The notes: generated by a model from the letters alone, not told the origin. A stretch of 64,000 bases of DNA from Talaromyces rugulosus (GCF_013368755.1 NC_049563.1:5394001-5458000), one strand, 5' to 3'. Shown: positions 31,770 through 44,083, counted from the first letter of the stretch. Made by a program: numbers and translations.

Positions 31770-32989
31770 ATGGCTCCCACGGCGATGAAACAATGGACTA
31801 TCTCCGACACAAAGAATGGCTTCGACGACTTGAAATTTGAAGACGTCGCAATTCCCCGAGTCGGCGAGAATGAAGTGCTCGTCAAGCTTCACGCTGCGTC
31901 TTTGAACTATCGCGATTTGATTATCCCAAAGGTATTGCTCTGCCCGTCGATTTCCGTTTCGAAACTGACTTGTTAACACAGGGATTGTACCCTTTCCCTG
32001 TCAACGCCCCGGTGGCAGCTTGTTCCGACGGCGCCGGCGAAGTTGTCGAAGCCGGATCGAAAGTGACCAAGTGGAAAAAAGGAGACAAGGTGGTGACGCT
32101 TTTCAACCAGGGCCATCAATTCGGCGCGGTCGACATCGCCGCATCCCAAACAGGTCTTGGAGGCGTCCTGGATGGAACACTTCGAGAATACGGAGTTTTC
32201 AACGAGAATGGAATCGTGCGGCAGCCTGCGAATCTGGATGCGCTGGAGGCGTCTACCCTAACATGTGCAGGACTGACAGCGTGGAATGCGTTGTACGGCC
32301 TTAGGCCACTGAAGGCTGGCGATACAGTCCTCGTGCAGGGGACTGGCGGCGTGTCAATATTCGGCCTGTTGGTATGTTTCCTTACTCTTTCTCTCTGGTT
32401 GTTTAGAGCAAGCAGATACTCATCGCTCGTATCCAGCTCGCCAAAGCCGCCGGTGCAACGGTCATAGCGACCACCTCCTCTCAAGAAAAAGCCGACACAC
32501 TCACCAAGCTTGGTGCGCATCACGTACTCAACTACAAGAGTGACCCCAATTGGGGTGAAACAGCACGAAAGCTCACCTCTGCTGGTGCTGGAGTCGACCA
32601 CATTCTCGAAGTCGGCGGACCAGGCACGCTGGAACAGTCGCTCAAAGCGATCAAATACGAGGGAATCATCAGCATCATTGGGTTCGTCGGTGGTTTCAAA
32701 CCCCAGGGAAACCCGCAGATTCTGGACGCTCTGTCTAACATCTGCACCTTCCGAGGCGTTTACGTCGGTTCGAGAGCACAAATGGAGGATATGGTGCGAG
32801 CGATTGAGGTGAATGATATTCGCCCGGTGGTCGACAAGGAGGTTTTCACGCTGGAAAAGGCCCGGGAAGCGTATGAGTACATGGTGAGTATGCCTGCTTC
32901 TTCTCCTCTATCCACGGTATTTACGCTGACGCGTGGCGGCACAGTGGGCTCAGAAGCACTTTGGGAAAGTCGCTATCAGGATCGGGTAG
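31770..32989 (+). CDS. Medium-chain zinc-type alcohol dehydrogenase/quinone reductase, 4 exons, 347 aa
   Basis: An NAD(P)H-dependent oxidoreductase of the MDR superfamily. Exons are 31770-31931, 31982-32371, 32437-32883 and 32945-32989, total 348 codons. The GroES-like N-terminal domain includes LHAASLNYRDLIIPKGLYPFPVNAPVAACSDGAGEV; the Rossmann part includes VLVQGTGGVSIFGLLLAKAAGATVIATTSS. The usual catalytic-zinc Cys/His/Cys set is not evident (SDGAGEV replaces the GHE zinc site), so it belongs to the zinc-independent quinone-oxidoreductase-like branch. The 15-codon last exon encodes WAQKHFGKVAIRIG. Its 3' end is duplicated at 40.7-41.1 kb. Confidence 0.92.
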
Positions 32990-33290
32990 ATTTCCACGAT
33001 TACATTAGTAGTAGTATTAAATCTAATATCCGATCCCATGGAAGATCTTATCTAAACTCCGCGCACGTCACCCTGCAGGGGCCACCCCTGTAAGGTAATT
33101 GATAAGTCGTGCACAGCACTAGACTGAGTCATACTCCACCATGAGAACTCGCGTAAATTAGCGTATAGTCTACCAACTGCCTGGAAAAGCTTCACCATTG
33201 AAGATTCCCCGCATTTAAGTTCGGCTGGTTAAAACCCCCTTTTTTTTTGCCTCGGTCCGGCCTCTTACACGATATGCTCCGGAAACGACT
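32905..33290. repeat. Segmental duplication, copy A (intact)
   Basis: Covers the last intron, the last exon and about 300 bp 3' of the reductase gene. Copy B lies in direct orientation at 40735-41127. Shared landmarks include CTGACGCGTGGC, the TCTTATCTAAACTC block, CCACCATGAGAACTCGCG and TTTTTTTGCCTCGGTC. This copy keeps the coding function. Confidence 0.9.
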
Positions 33291-33879
33291 TTACGCAGTA
33301 GACTTGTAGACACGCAAAAAGACCCCTACTATGAAACGATAGGTATGGTAAATTGGAAGTTGTGAAAAGGAAAAAACGCTTGTTTTTCTATTATCTGCGC
33401 CGAAGAGCCTATTTACGGTAACTATTCTATTCTGCTATGCATGCCCATCGCACCCCAGAACACTATACTCGCGTACCAGTAAGAACATGAATAGAAGATG
33501 TAAGTCAATCTAAATAATACAGGCCCCGGTAAAGCACCAATTCCGTCCGTATGCAGTGGGACATCAGAATAGTTAGATAGGGATAGCTACAGTTGTGGTA
33601 GCCTGCATATCGCCTAAGGCGAAAGGTCAGGGTAAATGAAATCACCACCACCACTATTGGTTAATCTCGCGATATTTTGCTAAATTAGAGTCAAAATATT
33701 GACTTTTACGGAGTTGGAACCTCGAAACCCCACCCTACCTTCTTCCAGTCTATAACCTCTATTCGATCCAACCTTTCCCTTCCAGCATGTCAAAACGGAT
33801 CGCATTTATGGTTCTGGCTATCTCGTGATCCCCAAGTCCATCGATACTGGCAAGCATACGAGCCGGCAATGGACTGGTT
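33291..33879. other. Intergenic, 3' of the MFS exporter
   Basis: No supported gene. Confidence 0.4.
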
Positions 33880-36424
33880 CTAAGCACCGCCGGCAGCCGC
33901 TTCAATGAAAAGTTTCTCGCGCTATATATACATGCCAGTCAGTAAGGCATGAAGACTAAAGGCAGGGCCCTGTATCATTGGAAAAGATAGGATCGTGATC
34001 TGAAACAACAAAGAAAACTTTACCTTCAAGAAGACGGAGAGAATTGTACCAAGCGCACCGGCAAAGATGAGGAGGATATACCTATAAGATGTGAATCAGT
34101 TGTTGCCTTTCTTTGGCGCTTCTAAAAGGAAATTCCAATACTGTGTAGGAACTTACACATCGTCCATGGCTTCAACAATAATGTCGAGGGCCCCGCTCTG
34201 CTGTTTCTCAGACAACGTATTGAAGAACCCACTAGCCGTTCCTCCGATCGCGTTCTTGATGTCTGCAGGATCAGAGTCAGGGAGAAAAGAGAGGAGGCCA
34301 CTGGTCGCCTTGTTCACGAAGATAGCACCGGCAATACCAAGGGCCAAAACGATGCCTCCCAGTTGAGCTGTATCGGGTGATTAGTCCATGTGTCACTGAA
34401 AGCGGAAAAAGAAATCTGAGTAGGTGAAACGTACAAACCATCATGAAGCCCAAGGCCCAGGGAATTTCAGCTTTGGGAACCTTGGCCTGGACCACACTGT
34501 ATCCAGCTTGATTGAAAGCACCAACACCGACTGCCATGAGAGAAGTGTATCCGTAGATTGCGCTAGCAGAAGTGTTGGTCTTTACGGTGTCTTGGGAACA
34601 AGATTCATGTTAGGAGAAACTCAATAAGAACAGGAAAAGCTTTCCTCGAGACTTACACATCAATGCAGCAGCGACAAGCTCAAAGATCGAACCAAGGAGG
34701 TACCATGGAAGATAATATCCAAACTTGGACATCATGTGGCCGTTGGCAATGATGACAAAGATGAGAACCATCACGAAAGGAAGGATGCGCAGGGACGAGT
34801 GAACAGCCGTATCACCCTGTAGCTATGTAAGCTTTAACTCGTTGGCAAGAGAGTTTTGCAGTCCTCACCTGAGTGAATTGGAAGTAAAGCGGAATGTAGT
34901 AAACCGAAATGAACAAGCCACTGCTAGCACAGGCTGAAGAAAGTTAGCATCTGATAAAACGCAGGTTCTTGCAGATGAGCTCACCGTTGAGCATGAATAG
35001 AAGCAGTAGCGAGCGCCTCTTGAGGAAGTGAATGGGAAACAGTCTGTTCTGCTCAGTGCAAAGGATGTAGAAGGTCTGTTGGATGCCGAATAGGATGAAC
35101 AGGATACCAGACACAACGAAAAGTGCAATGGATTGCCCACTGCCCCATGTCCACTCCACGTCTCCGAAATCAATACCCATAATCAAAGTGGCCAAAGCAC
35201 CAACAAACAGAATACTGCCAACCCAGTCAATGTTCTTAGCCTTCTCCTTGGAGGTGGCATTTGGAAGGGGCTCGACCGAGGGCAGAAGGATAATGTAGAC
35301 CGGCGCAAATACACCACCGATGACAAGGTTGATATAAAATGCCTGATTATTTCATGTTAGCATATTCTGAACTGGTTATTGTAGCCTGATGCGAAGAGTC
35401 ATCGGAAACACACCCAACGCCAAGTTGCGGCACTCTCAGCAAATGCTCCCCCAACGGCAGGACCTATGGCAGTTCCAATGCCCCATGAAACGGCACTAAA
35501 TGAAATAAAAATATAAGCATCGATATGAAAACCCGATCTCCATTTTGTTGGGTCTTCACTCACGTCAATCCAATGTAAAATGGGCGTTCAGAGACGATTG
35601 TGTTAACAGACAATTGGGTCAAGACGCCGAGGTACATGCCACTTCCCTAAATGCGGTGTTAAATCGTAAGGTTCTGTACGTCTTCCGAGCTGAATCAAAC
35701 TCACTCCAGCGCCAGCCATTGCTCTTCCAACAATCATAGCATTCATACTCGGGGCGGCTCCACAAAGAGCGGAGCCTGCCATGAACAGGAGGGTGCACTG
35801 TTTCTTAAGTGTTAGGATTGTCCTGCATTTATCTTTACTTTCATCTTGAATATTAGACGCACCCCAATATAAAGCCACTTAGCGTTGTAGGTAGCATAAG
35901 CCTTAGACCAAGTGAGTACGAGCGCGGAAGAACAGAGAGTAAATCTGAGGAAGTGTTGGGTTAGACGGTGCCTTTCTGGATCAGATACTGAGGCCAAGAC
36001 TTACCCAACAGAAAGCCAAGAGATCATGTCCGCTTTTTGGAATTGATTCAGGATAGCCTGTCAAGGTTTGAAGACCATTAGCCGCTCGCTGTGAAGAGGC
36101 AATTTTGATGAATAGATACCGGTTGAATATCAGCAACGATAGTATTGTCGAGAGCGAAGAGCATATGACTAGAAAGAATCGCAGTCACGACCAAAACCCA
36201 CTTGGTTCACATGTCAGCGCATACAACTTGCATTCGAGTAAGCAGGCATTAGGCGAGTTAATGCTACATACCTTGAATCCAGTGATCTTTCTGGCTTCCT
36301 CCTTCTGGTCCTCGTCGGAAGAACTGTAGTTCTTCTCGCTAAGTTTTAAGCTCGAGGTGTGGACTTCTGTCGGCACGTTGGGAAGCCCGGATTCACCACC
36401 ATCTCCCTTCAGAGTGTCTGCCAT
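33880..36424 (-). CDS. MFS multidrug exporter (DHA2, 14-TMS type), 14 exons, 558 aa
   Basis: A proton-driven efflux pump for toxins or drugs. Exons (minus strand) are 36272-36424, 36120-36200, 36005-36057, 35863-35944, 35705-35797, 35564-35646, 35414-35495, 34985-35342, 34869-34933, 34657-34816, 34435-34590, 34157-34367, 34024-34081 and 33880-33921; all phases agree (559 codons). A charged N-terminal tail (about 50 residues) is followed by LDNTIVADIQP (helix 1 motif D1), NQFQKADMISWL, IVGRAMAGAG, and motif C in GIGTAIGPAVGGAF, the antiporter signature. The family's PKAEIPWALGF and FVNKATSGL segments come near the end. Normal length, nothing truncated. Sits at the edge of an oxidoreductase-rich set, consistent with self-protection or product export. 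Confidence 0.95.
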
Positions 36425-37890
36425 TGTAGCGGTTTAAGCCGTGTTATGATGATCAATGGAGGTTGTCTCGGGTCACAGAGGATTGATACTCTGGTCAGGC
36501 CAGGAGAAGGTGATAATCGGATTTTTTGGGCACTTTGGAAAGGCATAGTTCTTATAAGTAAAGAAGAACATCTAGAAACGGTTTTATCATTCTCTATCGA
36601 AGAAGATACAACAGATTAGAAATTGTCCTAGATGATGACAAATTTCCCTACTGCGACCATTCAGGCTACCTGGGATGAATATAACAGCCCAGGAGAAGGG
36701 ATGAAAGGATGATCAATATTGCAAATTAACGCCTATGCTCTAGGAGCAATTTTAGGCTCGAAAAGCCCATCAGCGTGTCAAAGCAATCATTGACCTCTCA
36801 TTAGCCAGATGCAGCCCGGGCGCGAGCAATGTGGGATCCCTGCTGTCACTGGATTGAAATTCTGGGATGGCGATGGGATACCGTCTGATACGAGGGGCCT
36901 GACTAGCGATGGGATAAAGTCCAGAAGGATTAGGGATCCCAGTGGGATAGCGATCGGGATGGGCTGCAGCTTAACTAATCCCGCAGGATCGCCCAAACTG
37001 ATCCCTTTAGTTCCCTTTCATCGGTCAACGTCCATCCGCCATCCCATCAATCGATATACAGCTTATTGCGCGATCCCAGGGCAGGAATAGATGATTTTCC
37101 ACCTGAAGCAAAGCCTTCATATTTCCGCTTGTCTCACGAAAGTAAGCACTTGTTTAGTGTGCCAACGCCTTTAGGTTAACTGCATATGCGGTGAACCTGA
37201 ATGTTCTGGTCATGAAGACGGGAATTGACTCTCTTGTGGTCCACCGACGTCGGAGATGCGACATAAGTGTAAAGATAAAATCAAAAAAAAAGAAAGATGA
37301 AAAAAGTCAACCAATAAACAAAATATAATGAAAAAGTAAGAAAGAATAGACGGAAATGGCAAGACCGTAGATGAAGACAAGGAAAGTGGGTGTGGGGATA
37401 GCTCTTCAGCTCATTGATCTCGACTGAGTCTCGGTCGACATGGGATTCCTTTCCCCTCTTCTGTTGTTACTGTTTTTGAAGTGGTAAAGATTATCCCATC
37501 GGAATCCCATGCTGAAGCATTCTACAGCTATGTACATTGAAAGTAGTTACTACACTTTTACTCTGAAATCATAAGGTTTTGCATACCAAACCCCCATTTC
37601 CGGCATAAGCATATCCCCAACCTATCGGTATAGAGCTAGCTAGCAGTGCAAGGGAGGTTCTCGGATTATACACTAAGCTAAATTATCTACTCTTTTCCGG
37701 GGCGTTCTACTCGCTGAAGACTAGTCGCACTTGGGAATTATAAATGTGTCACACCCGGTGCTAGCTTTCCATTAAAACATTGATAAATTTGTGATTCAAA
37801 CCAGTACTTTTGAGGAGTGGCTTTCTGGTCCCCTCGTTCACTACGTCCTTTTTTACAATCATCTCAAGTCACATAGTGCTGAGCATCATC
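36425..37890. other. Intergenic with GGGAT-rich block
   Basis: No supported gene. Bases 36825-36985 contain about ten GGGAT or ATCCC words, several as GGGATAGCG or GATGGGAT, and inverted ATCCC words follow to 37050 and near 37495-37510. This resembles subterminal motif clusters of hAT-type DNA transposons, but no transposase or flanking duplication was seen. The 93-codon frame here is a by-product of the G-rich words. Confidence 0.4.
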
Positions 37891-38283
37891 ATGACCATCC
37901 ACCGTGTCACTTTATTCAACATCCCTAAATCAGAGGACATCGACGTTCTCCTCGCGGAATATCGCAGCCTAGCCCAGGAAGCTAAGAGGGTGTGTACATA
38001 CTAGCAGACTTGACCATCATTCAGGGATGATAAATTAATTTTGTGGTGGCTATAGGACTCAGAGCCGTATATTGTTTCCGTTCAAGCAGGTCGCACTCTG
38101 CCCGATGCACGAACGAAAGGCTATACACTAGCTGTTAAGACCGCCTTCCACAACCTGGACGATATGTATTTTTACGACAATAACTGCCAAGCGCACAAGC
38201 GTCTTAAGTCAGTTGCTGCTCCGAGGAGGGAGGGCGATGTGTTTACTGCTTATTTTGAGGATGAGGTTGGTGCAACTACCTAA
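37891..38283 (+). CDS. Dabb (stress-responsive A/B barrel) domain protein, 2 exons, 108 aa
   Basis: Exons are 37891-37989 and 38056-38283 (109 codons). Pattern of a dimeric alpha-beta barrel: MTIHRVTLFNIPK strand, helix (VLLAEYRSLAQEA), a strand with YIVSVQAGRT, then YTLAVKTAFHNLDDM and the YDNNCQAHKRL helix, typical of the Dabb family. Members include small monooxygenases and cyclases of natural-product pathways and stress proteins of unknown activity. Divergent from the regulator at 38.7-40.3 kb would be expected for a co-regulated pair; here they are convergent. Confidence 0.85.
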
Positions 38284-38699
38284 ATTTGGTTTGTCTATTT
38301 GGGCTAAAATTTGGTGATGGTTGCCAAATGGGTTGTATGTGGTATTTTCTGTGTCAGTGTAAAAATAACTAGATCTACTGGACTAAGTAAGCAACGGAAG
38401 GACACCTGGACTGTATGGGGTGTGTTTGGTCATGCGTCAACTGGTATTCCCTCTAAGCATCCATTCAGACCCAGTCTCTAGGTGGAGCTGTGGAATCATC
38501 GTCTTTGGTCGGAAGGTGAAATTCTTTTTTTTATACATAGCAGGTTCCATATCATCCAAAAATGGAAAAATATTGAAACTCAATCCAAGTTTTGCTGCAA
38601 TATTGGTCAGACTATTCAACTCCACAATTTAAAGCAAGGCTAACGACATTGTATACATCAACAAGTAAACAAATAAAAAAAAACCGGAAGAAACTACCC
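38284..38699. other. Intergenic between convergent genes
   Basis: No supported gene. Confidence 0.4.
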
Positions 38700-40312
38700 T
38701 CATATCCATTGAAACTCCCCCTCATTAGGCTGCAACAACCGCGAAGTCTGAGAAATCCAATTCTCTTCGATATTCTTATTGCTATATACACCTGGATTCT
38801 CCGCCACCCGGGCAGCCAAATCTGAACTAGCATGCCATAGTTCATCACTGTCTGGGAGGGCAAATTGCAAATCGAATAGGGAAAGAAGGCACCCACCCTG
38901 CCAGTGTGGTTCGCGTCGGGAATTGGAAAACATGTCGCTGTCTAAGAGTCTAGTATCATCGACTCGACACTGCCGGCAGACTTTGTACAGAGCTAGGGCG
39001 AAACGCTTTACCTCTTCGATACCGAGCCAGGTGAAAACTTCGGGGACGGAGGTGGAGTTGAACTGGGCTAGCATTGACGGGTAGAAGAACATGTTGCGCT
39101 TCAGGCAGTTGTGGACGAGGGCGACGAGAAGTTGAGTGGGAATTTCGGGAAGAGGGCGGGTTAATTGAAAGTCGAGTTGGTCTTTACTGCTTGTGAGGAG
39201 AGCAAAGATGATGTGCAGCAGGATTCCCTGGTATGTTGCTATTAGCCAGGAAGAAAAAGATCCGGATGTGCCATCTTGGTATTGTTGCTGTTGAGAGTGC
39301 TGGGTTGATATATCCCATTTATCCTATGAAGAAAAATTTGTCAATCAAGATGAGCCCTTGATCTGGAAAGTAGACATAGGTGGGGGCTTAAGCCGAGCTT
39401 CGTTGTGTGACTAACCTTTTGTTGATAGATAGACAAGGTGAGATTCTCATGCAAACTCATGGCTGCACGCTGAGAGTTCTCGTCCCCAATCACCCAAAAA
39501 CCCATCATGATGACTGATTGAAGCAGAAAAGCTGGCTCGTGATCAGGGTCAAATGTGGCTCGATGAAGAAATGGCCAGTTGGGATGAAACTTCTCAAAGT
39601 AGGCTTGAATATAGGGTAGGTTTGTACGGGGGCTTTTCTCGGTCAAGCCTGAGTCGTGTACAGGACCCAGATGTGTCGAGGATGCATAAGGGGTATGTTG
39701 ATAGTTCGGCTGGCCAGACGTCCTGGGAGCTGTGTCGATGGTGTGACTTTCTTGGCGCTCTATTCCGCGGCGCTGAGATGGTCTTACCAACGAGCACTGA
39801 ATTCCCCGGCTTAAACAGGCTTCGCAAGGAGCTCTTCCATTGCATTTTGACCTTCGCGAGCGACAGTAATTGCAGGCCCGGGTTGCACGGCCTGGAAGTA
39901 ATTCTTTGTTCTTATGGTGTACACGGACATGTTGACGAAGAGTGTCACTATCATACAGTTAGTATAGATCGCTCTCTGTCTCTAATGATAATGCTTTTCA
40001 TCACTGCGAGGAGCTCGTGTGATGGTTCTTTGATATCTCTCGCTACTTAATTAACAGTCAATTGCGTGGACCCGATTTTCTTCCATTTTGTTATTTCATC
40101 ATTTTCAACTTTCCTTCTGTGCTGGATAGAGGGGATACAAATACAGGGGTCTTGTCAGCTTACTTTCTGGCGAAGGATCTGTCGCAAAGGGGACATTGGA
40201 AAGACTCTGCCTGAAAATGGCGTCTTGCGTGACGAGTCAGATGCTCCTTGCGCCGGTAACTTAGGCCGCAGCCCGGAAATTGACAATGAAAGGCTGGCTC
40301 CAGTGTACCCAT
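38700..40312 (-). CDS. Transcription factor with two C2H2 fingers plus a Zn2Cys6 cluster, 3 exons, 434 aa
   Basis: Exons are 40164-40312, 39416-39947 and 38700-39323 (435 codons). The first intron is about 216 nt and ends with a TACTAAC branch site and TGATAG acceptor. Residues 10-32 form a C2H2 finger (Cys10, Cys15, His28, His32); residues 40-60 a second (Cys40, Cys43, His56, His60), which is split by that intron. Residues 75-101 form a Zn2Cys6 cluster (Cys75, 78, 85, 91, 94, 101; ACNYCRSRRSKC). The fungal-specific regulatory domain follows (YFEKFHPNWPFLHRATFD, IATYQGILLHIIFALL). The protein ends soon after FALPDSDELWHASSDL, earlier than most family members, so the C-terminal half of the regulatory domain may be missing. 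Candidate regulator of the surrounding oxidoreductase set. Confidence 0.85.
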
Positions 40313-40734
40313 CGCCAGAAAGAATCATGCAAATATCTCTCGCTGTCAATAATGACCTGGTCGTTCGACGAGAGTCGGCAGATGGTAGCTAGTGTATGTA
40401 GCTAAGAATCCCATGGAGACCATCCTACCATGGTGGCCAGAGGTGGGCGTTTTGAGATCAGATAATGGGATAGCGGGAGAAATGGGGTGATGGGATGCCG
40501 ACAAGGTTGGTGGGATAGCGAATGCCAGTTGCAAATCTGTTTTGCCAAGAAAAAGGTAGACAGATTTGGATAAAAATCTGTCACATACTCGTAAGGCATG
40601 CACGCTGAATTTTTTCTTATTACCACAATAATACTAAATAAAGATAAATAAATTTTTTATATGAATTTTTAACCCTTATGTTAATTCTTATAATAATTTA
40701 AATATGGAATAAATAGATTATTCATTATAGTATA
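40313..40734. other. Intergenic; GGGAT-rich part and AT-rich part
   Basis: Bases 40440-40515 repeat the GGGATAGCG and GATGGGAT words seen near 36.9 kb. Bases 40610-40740 are extremely AT-rich and probably extend copy B of the duplication in a heavily mutated state. No gene. Confidence 0.4.
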
Positions 40735-41127
40735 TCTATGTTCTCTTCTCTATCTATATTATTGCACTGACGCGTGGCAATATAGTAGGCTTGGAAGTAT
40801 TTTAGGAAAGTCACTATCAGGATCAGGTAGATTTCCATAATTACATTAGTAGTAGTAGTGGTATTAAATCTAATATCCAATGCTAGGAAAGATCTTATCT
40901 AAACTCTGCATACTCTGCAGGGCTACCCCTGTAATTGAGAAGTCATGTACAGCGCTAGACTGAGCCATACTCCACCATGAGAACTCGCGTAAATTAGCGT
41001 ATAGTACAACAGTGAAGCTTTTCCAAACAAAGTTGCAGTTAGATAAAAATTCCCCGCATCTGGTTCGGCTGCGTATAACCCCCCCTTTTTTTTGCCTCGG
41101 TCGGGCCTCTATCACGAGATGCTCCAT
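40735..41127. repeat. Segmental duplication, copy B (RIP-like mutated)
   Basis: Direct-orientation copy of 32905-33290. In the stretch matching the last exon nearly all differences are C to T or G to A (GGCGGCACAG to GGCAATATAG; GCACTTTGGG to GTATTTTAGG), so the exon no longer codes. The copy ends at GATGCTCC near 41127. Confidence 0.9.
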
Positions 41128-42211
41128 AGTTTCCTAGTTGGGTAATGAGCATCCTCAAATTGCGGGGAGTAAAACCGGGTCAGCTAAGTTCTAACTGCCG
41201 GAATATCTCCGATCTGCCAGGTTCGCAACAGCAGCCTTAATAATGATGACAAGACAGAAGGGTTCCGGGAAATTAGCGGCCAACCGGATGCGGAAACATG
41301 CGTAAGCCTCACTTAGCAGTACAGCTGTACAGCTCGAATTGCTTTTTCTTCTTCTTCTTTTTCCAGTTTAGGATTAGGCTGGTGTGATGGCAGGCAACAT
41401 GCTATCCTCACATTATTAGCGCGGACTTCGGGAGGATATAGCCCAACGGCCCACTACACACCATTTTTTGAGTATCCTTGGGAAAAAACCTGCTATGTAG
41501 TACCTATGACCAAACCACTAGTGATATGGAATGTGTTCGTTAGGGTTCGCAGGAAATTAAATTACGCGTTAACGACTTCACCCAATTTCTCAAGGGTTAG
41601 TTAGAAGAAGACTAGAAATAGCCTGGCAGATAAACGTTTCTCGGAAGATTAATGTTGTCAATGACATCTGCAGGGACATGTGGCGAAAGTAGTTTTGTTA
41701 CATTCTTTTCTCAAGTGGCTAATCATTCCTTGAAGAAGATAAGAGCAAATTAGCATCGGATATATAACTGACAGGGATTGACTTTAGCGACACCGCCGAT
41801 CTGCGCATTCTTAGAGCTAAGCTGGGCGGACTATTCTAGCAAATGTTAAATTTTATGATAGTATAATTATTAATGAATAGAACTAATGTAGATTAGTAGG
41901 TGACTGGCCGCTCCTTTCCCCGAATCAGATTGGCTTTTATGGAGTAGCCAACTGTGAGGAGCCGAGGAAGCTCTCTATTTTTGCTTATTTTCTGCTGAAT
42001 TTTTTCACGTGCTGGCGAATAGCGGATGGGCCTGACTATAGAATAGAGAGGGGCTTTGTAACTGTTAAAGGTGTTGGTTTGGTCATTTGATCAACCCCTG
42101 TCAATATAAAGAACCACATATCTACCGTTTCAATTGTCGCTTACAAGAAGGACCGTTGCCCCGAAATCCTACTTACCAACTCGAAGCCAACATTTAACAG
42201 TCCATGGCACG
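41128..42211. other. Intergenic, promoter of FAD oxidase
   Basis: No supported gene in about 1.1 kb. A possible TATA element (TATAAAG) lies at 42105-42111, about 100 bp before the oxidase ATG. Confidence 0.4.
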
Positions 42212-44083
42212 ATGAACAGAATAATAAGAAAGACGCTCGCGTTCTCCCTGCTCGGCCTATTCGCGCCGGCAGTGGCTGATATATGCTCAAATCTAGAGGC
42301 TGCTACCAGCACAAGTGGTATCCTCACTCATCAGCTATCTCTAGCATACGAAACAGAGATTCAAAACTACTGGTCCGCCGCTTGCACCGGTCTACGTCCA
42401 TCATGTATGATGTTTCCGACTAGTGCCGACGAAGTCGCAGATATCGTCCACGCCCTTCACCAGACCGATGATTTGTTTGCTATAAAGTCCGGGGGACACA
42501 TGCCCAACAACGGCTTTTCGAGCATTCAAGGTGGCTTGTTGATTTCCACTAAGAAGCTCAACAATATTGTTGCGTACGATGCAGAGACACAGACGGCCAA
42601 GGTAGGTCCGGGAATGACCTGGGCCGAAGCGCAGAAGGGCTTAGATGGAACGGGAGTGACTCTCGTTGGGGGTCGAATGGGCGGTGTGGGAATCGGTGGT
42701 TACATTCTTGGAGGTAAATTTATCTATCATCCTGACATATGTAGTCATTTTTTGCTGACAACCTCTTTTCTTTCTAGTCGGTCTGAGCTTTTTAAGCTCA
42801 CAGCATGGCTGGGCTGCAAATAACGTTGTTGACATTGAAGTCGTCCTGGCCAACGGTACAATCGTGCATGCCAACGATTCCGAAAACCAAGGTATCATTT
42901 AACACCTCCGATTGAGGTGATTATAGGCTGATTCCCTCTTTAGATCTCTTCGCGGTCCTCAAAGGGGGTGGCAACAACTTCGGCATCGTGACCCAATACA
43001 CTCTCAAAACCCACCCTATCTCTGAAAAGGTAGGCCACTTCATACCCCATCATATAAGATCAACTAATAAGTAGTATTGTAAAGGTATGGGGAGGAGTGG
43101 TGACCTTCTCCAAAGACCAGACTCCCCAACTTCTTGAGGCTATCCGGAACTTCGTTGAATACTACCCAGACGACAAAGCAGCTATTATCCCGACCTGTGA
43201 ACACACCTCACTTTTCACTAGCTGGTTTGTGTTCTTTTTCTACGATGGTGCTACTCCCCCGGCCGATGTTTTCGCCAATTTCACGAGTATCACTTCAGAG
43301 ACGAGCACTATACGGACATGGGATAGCTATTATGACTTGGTACGTTATCCTCCATTGATTGAGTAGGGAGATTTTTTGGTTACTTTTAATTTGTATTAAC
43401 AACTATTGAATAGCTTCAAAGCAATGACGGATATGACTTGCAGTAAGTTGTTTACTTCAGAAACTTATCTCAAACAACCACACTAAAACAATAATACAGC
43501 GGCCAACGATATGCCATTGCGACTGAGACAACGCCCTTGCCCAGCGCGGAAGTCGGTTCAGAAGTCTTGAACACTATCTGGGAAACATTTTACAATGTTA
43601 CTTCTGATGTCGTCCTCGAGCTTGGAGTGATCGCGACCATCGCGTTGCAGCCCATGCCTCGCACTATCACTAGTAAAGCAAAAGCTCGTGGCGGGGTGAG
43701 TTGGGAGGATGCACTGAACCTATATAAGAATGAATCATCTAACCTATATCTGCCTATAGGACCTACTTGATTTCCCCGATACCACAGACTACGTCATTTT
43801 TGAGCTCGACATTTCTCATTCTCTCTCAATCGACGATGACACCACGGAGGCAGCAATTCAGTCCCTTTATACTAAAATAGGCAACCGTGTCGAGAGTTAT
43901 ATCCAAGACGGTACCTTGCCGGATGTGTACAGGCCACTATTCATGAATGATGCCCATGGTACACAGGATTATTGGGCCCGCATCTCGCCAAAATCGCGGA
44001 ACCTCGCAAAGCAGGTTAGAGAGAGTTACGATCCAGATATGTTCTGGCAGAACAGAACCTCTGGCGGATTCCGAGTGGAATAG
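42212..44083 (+). CDS. Secreted BBE-like FAD-linked oxidase, 7 exons, 501 aa
   Basis: A PCMH-type FAD oxidoreductase (berberine-bridge-enzyme-like) that oxidises alcohols, sugars or pathway intermediates with O2. Exons are 42212-42713, 42778-42891, 42944-43029, 43085-43339, 43414-43442, 43500-43695 and 43760-44083 (502 codons). The signal peptide is MNRIIRKTLAFSLLGLFAPAVA. His96 in IKSGGHMPNNG is the usual covalent FAD attachment residue. The second FAD loop (GGRMGGVGIGGYILGG, then VGLSF after splicing) lacks the cysteine of bicovalent members. The C-terminal BBE region is shortened but has the typical YWARISPKSRNLAKQVRESYDPDMF. Such oxidases are frequent in fungal biosynthetic clusters. Confidence 0.9.

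Noticed and set aside
36809..37090. 93-codon plus-strand frame
   Set aside because: Translation reflects the repeated GGGAT words (Gly/Ile/Pro/Asp runs), not a protein family.
42778..42898. FAD oxidase interrupted by stop codons around 42720-42780
   Set aside because: The stops fall in a normal GTAAAT...TTTCTAG intron; the spliced frame restores the second FAD loop.
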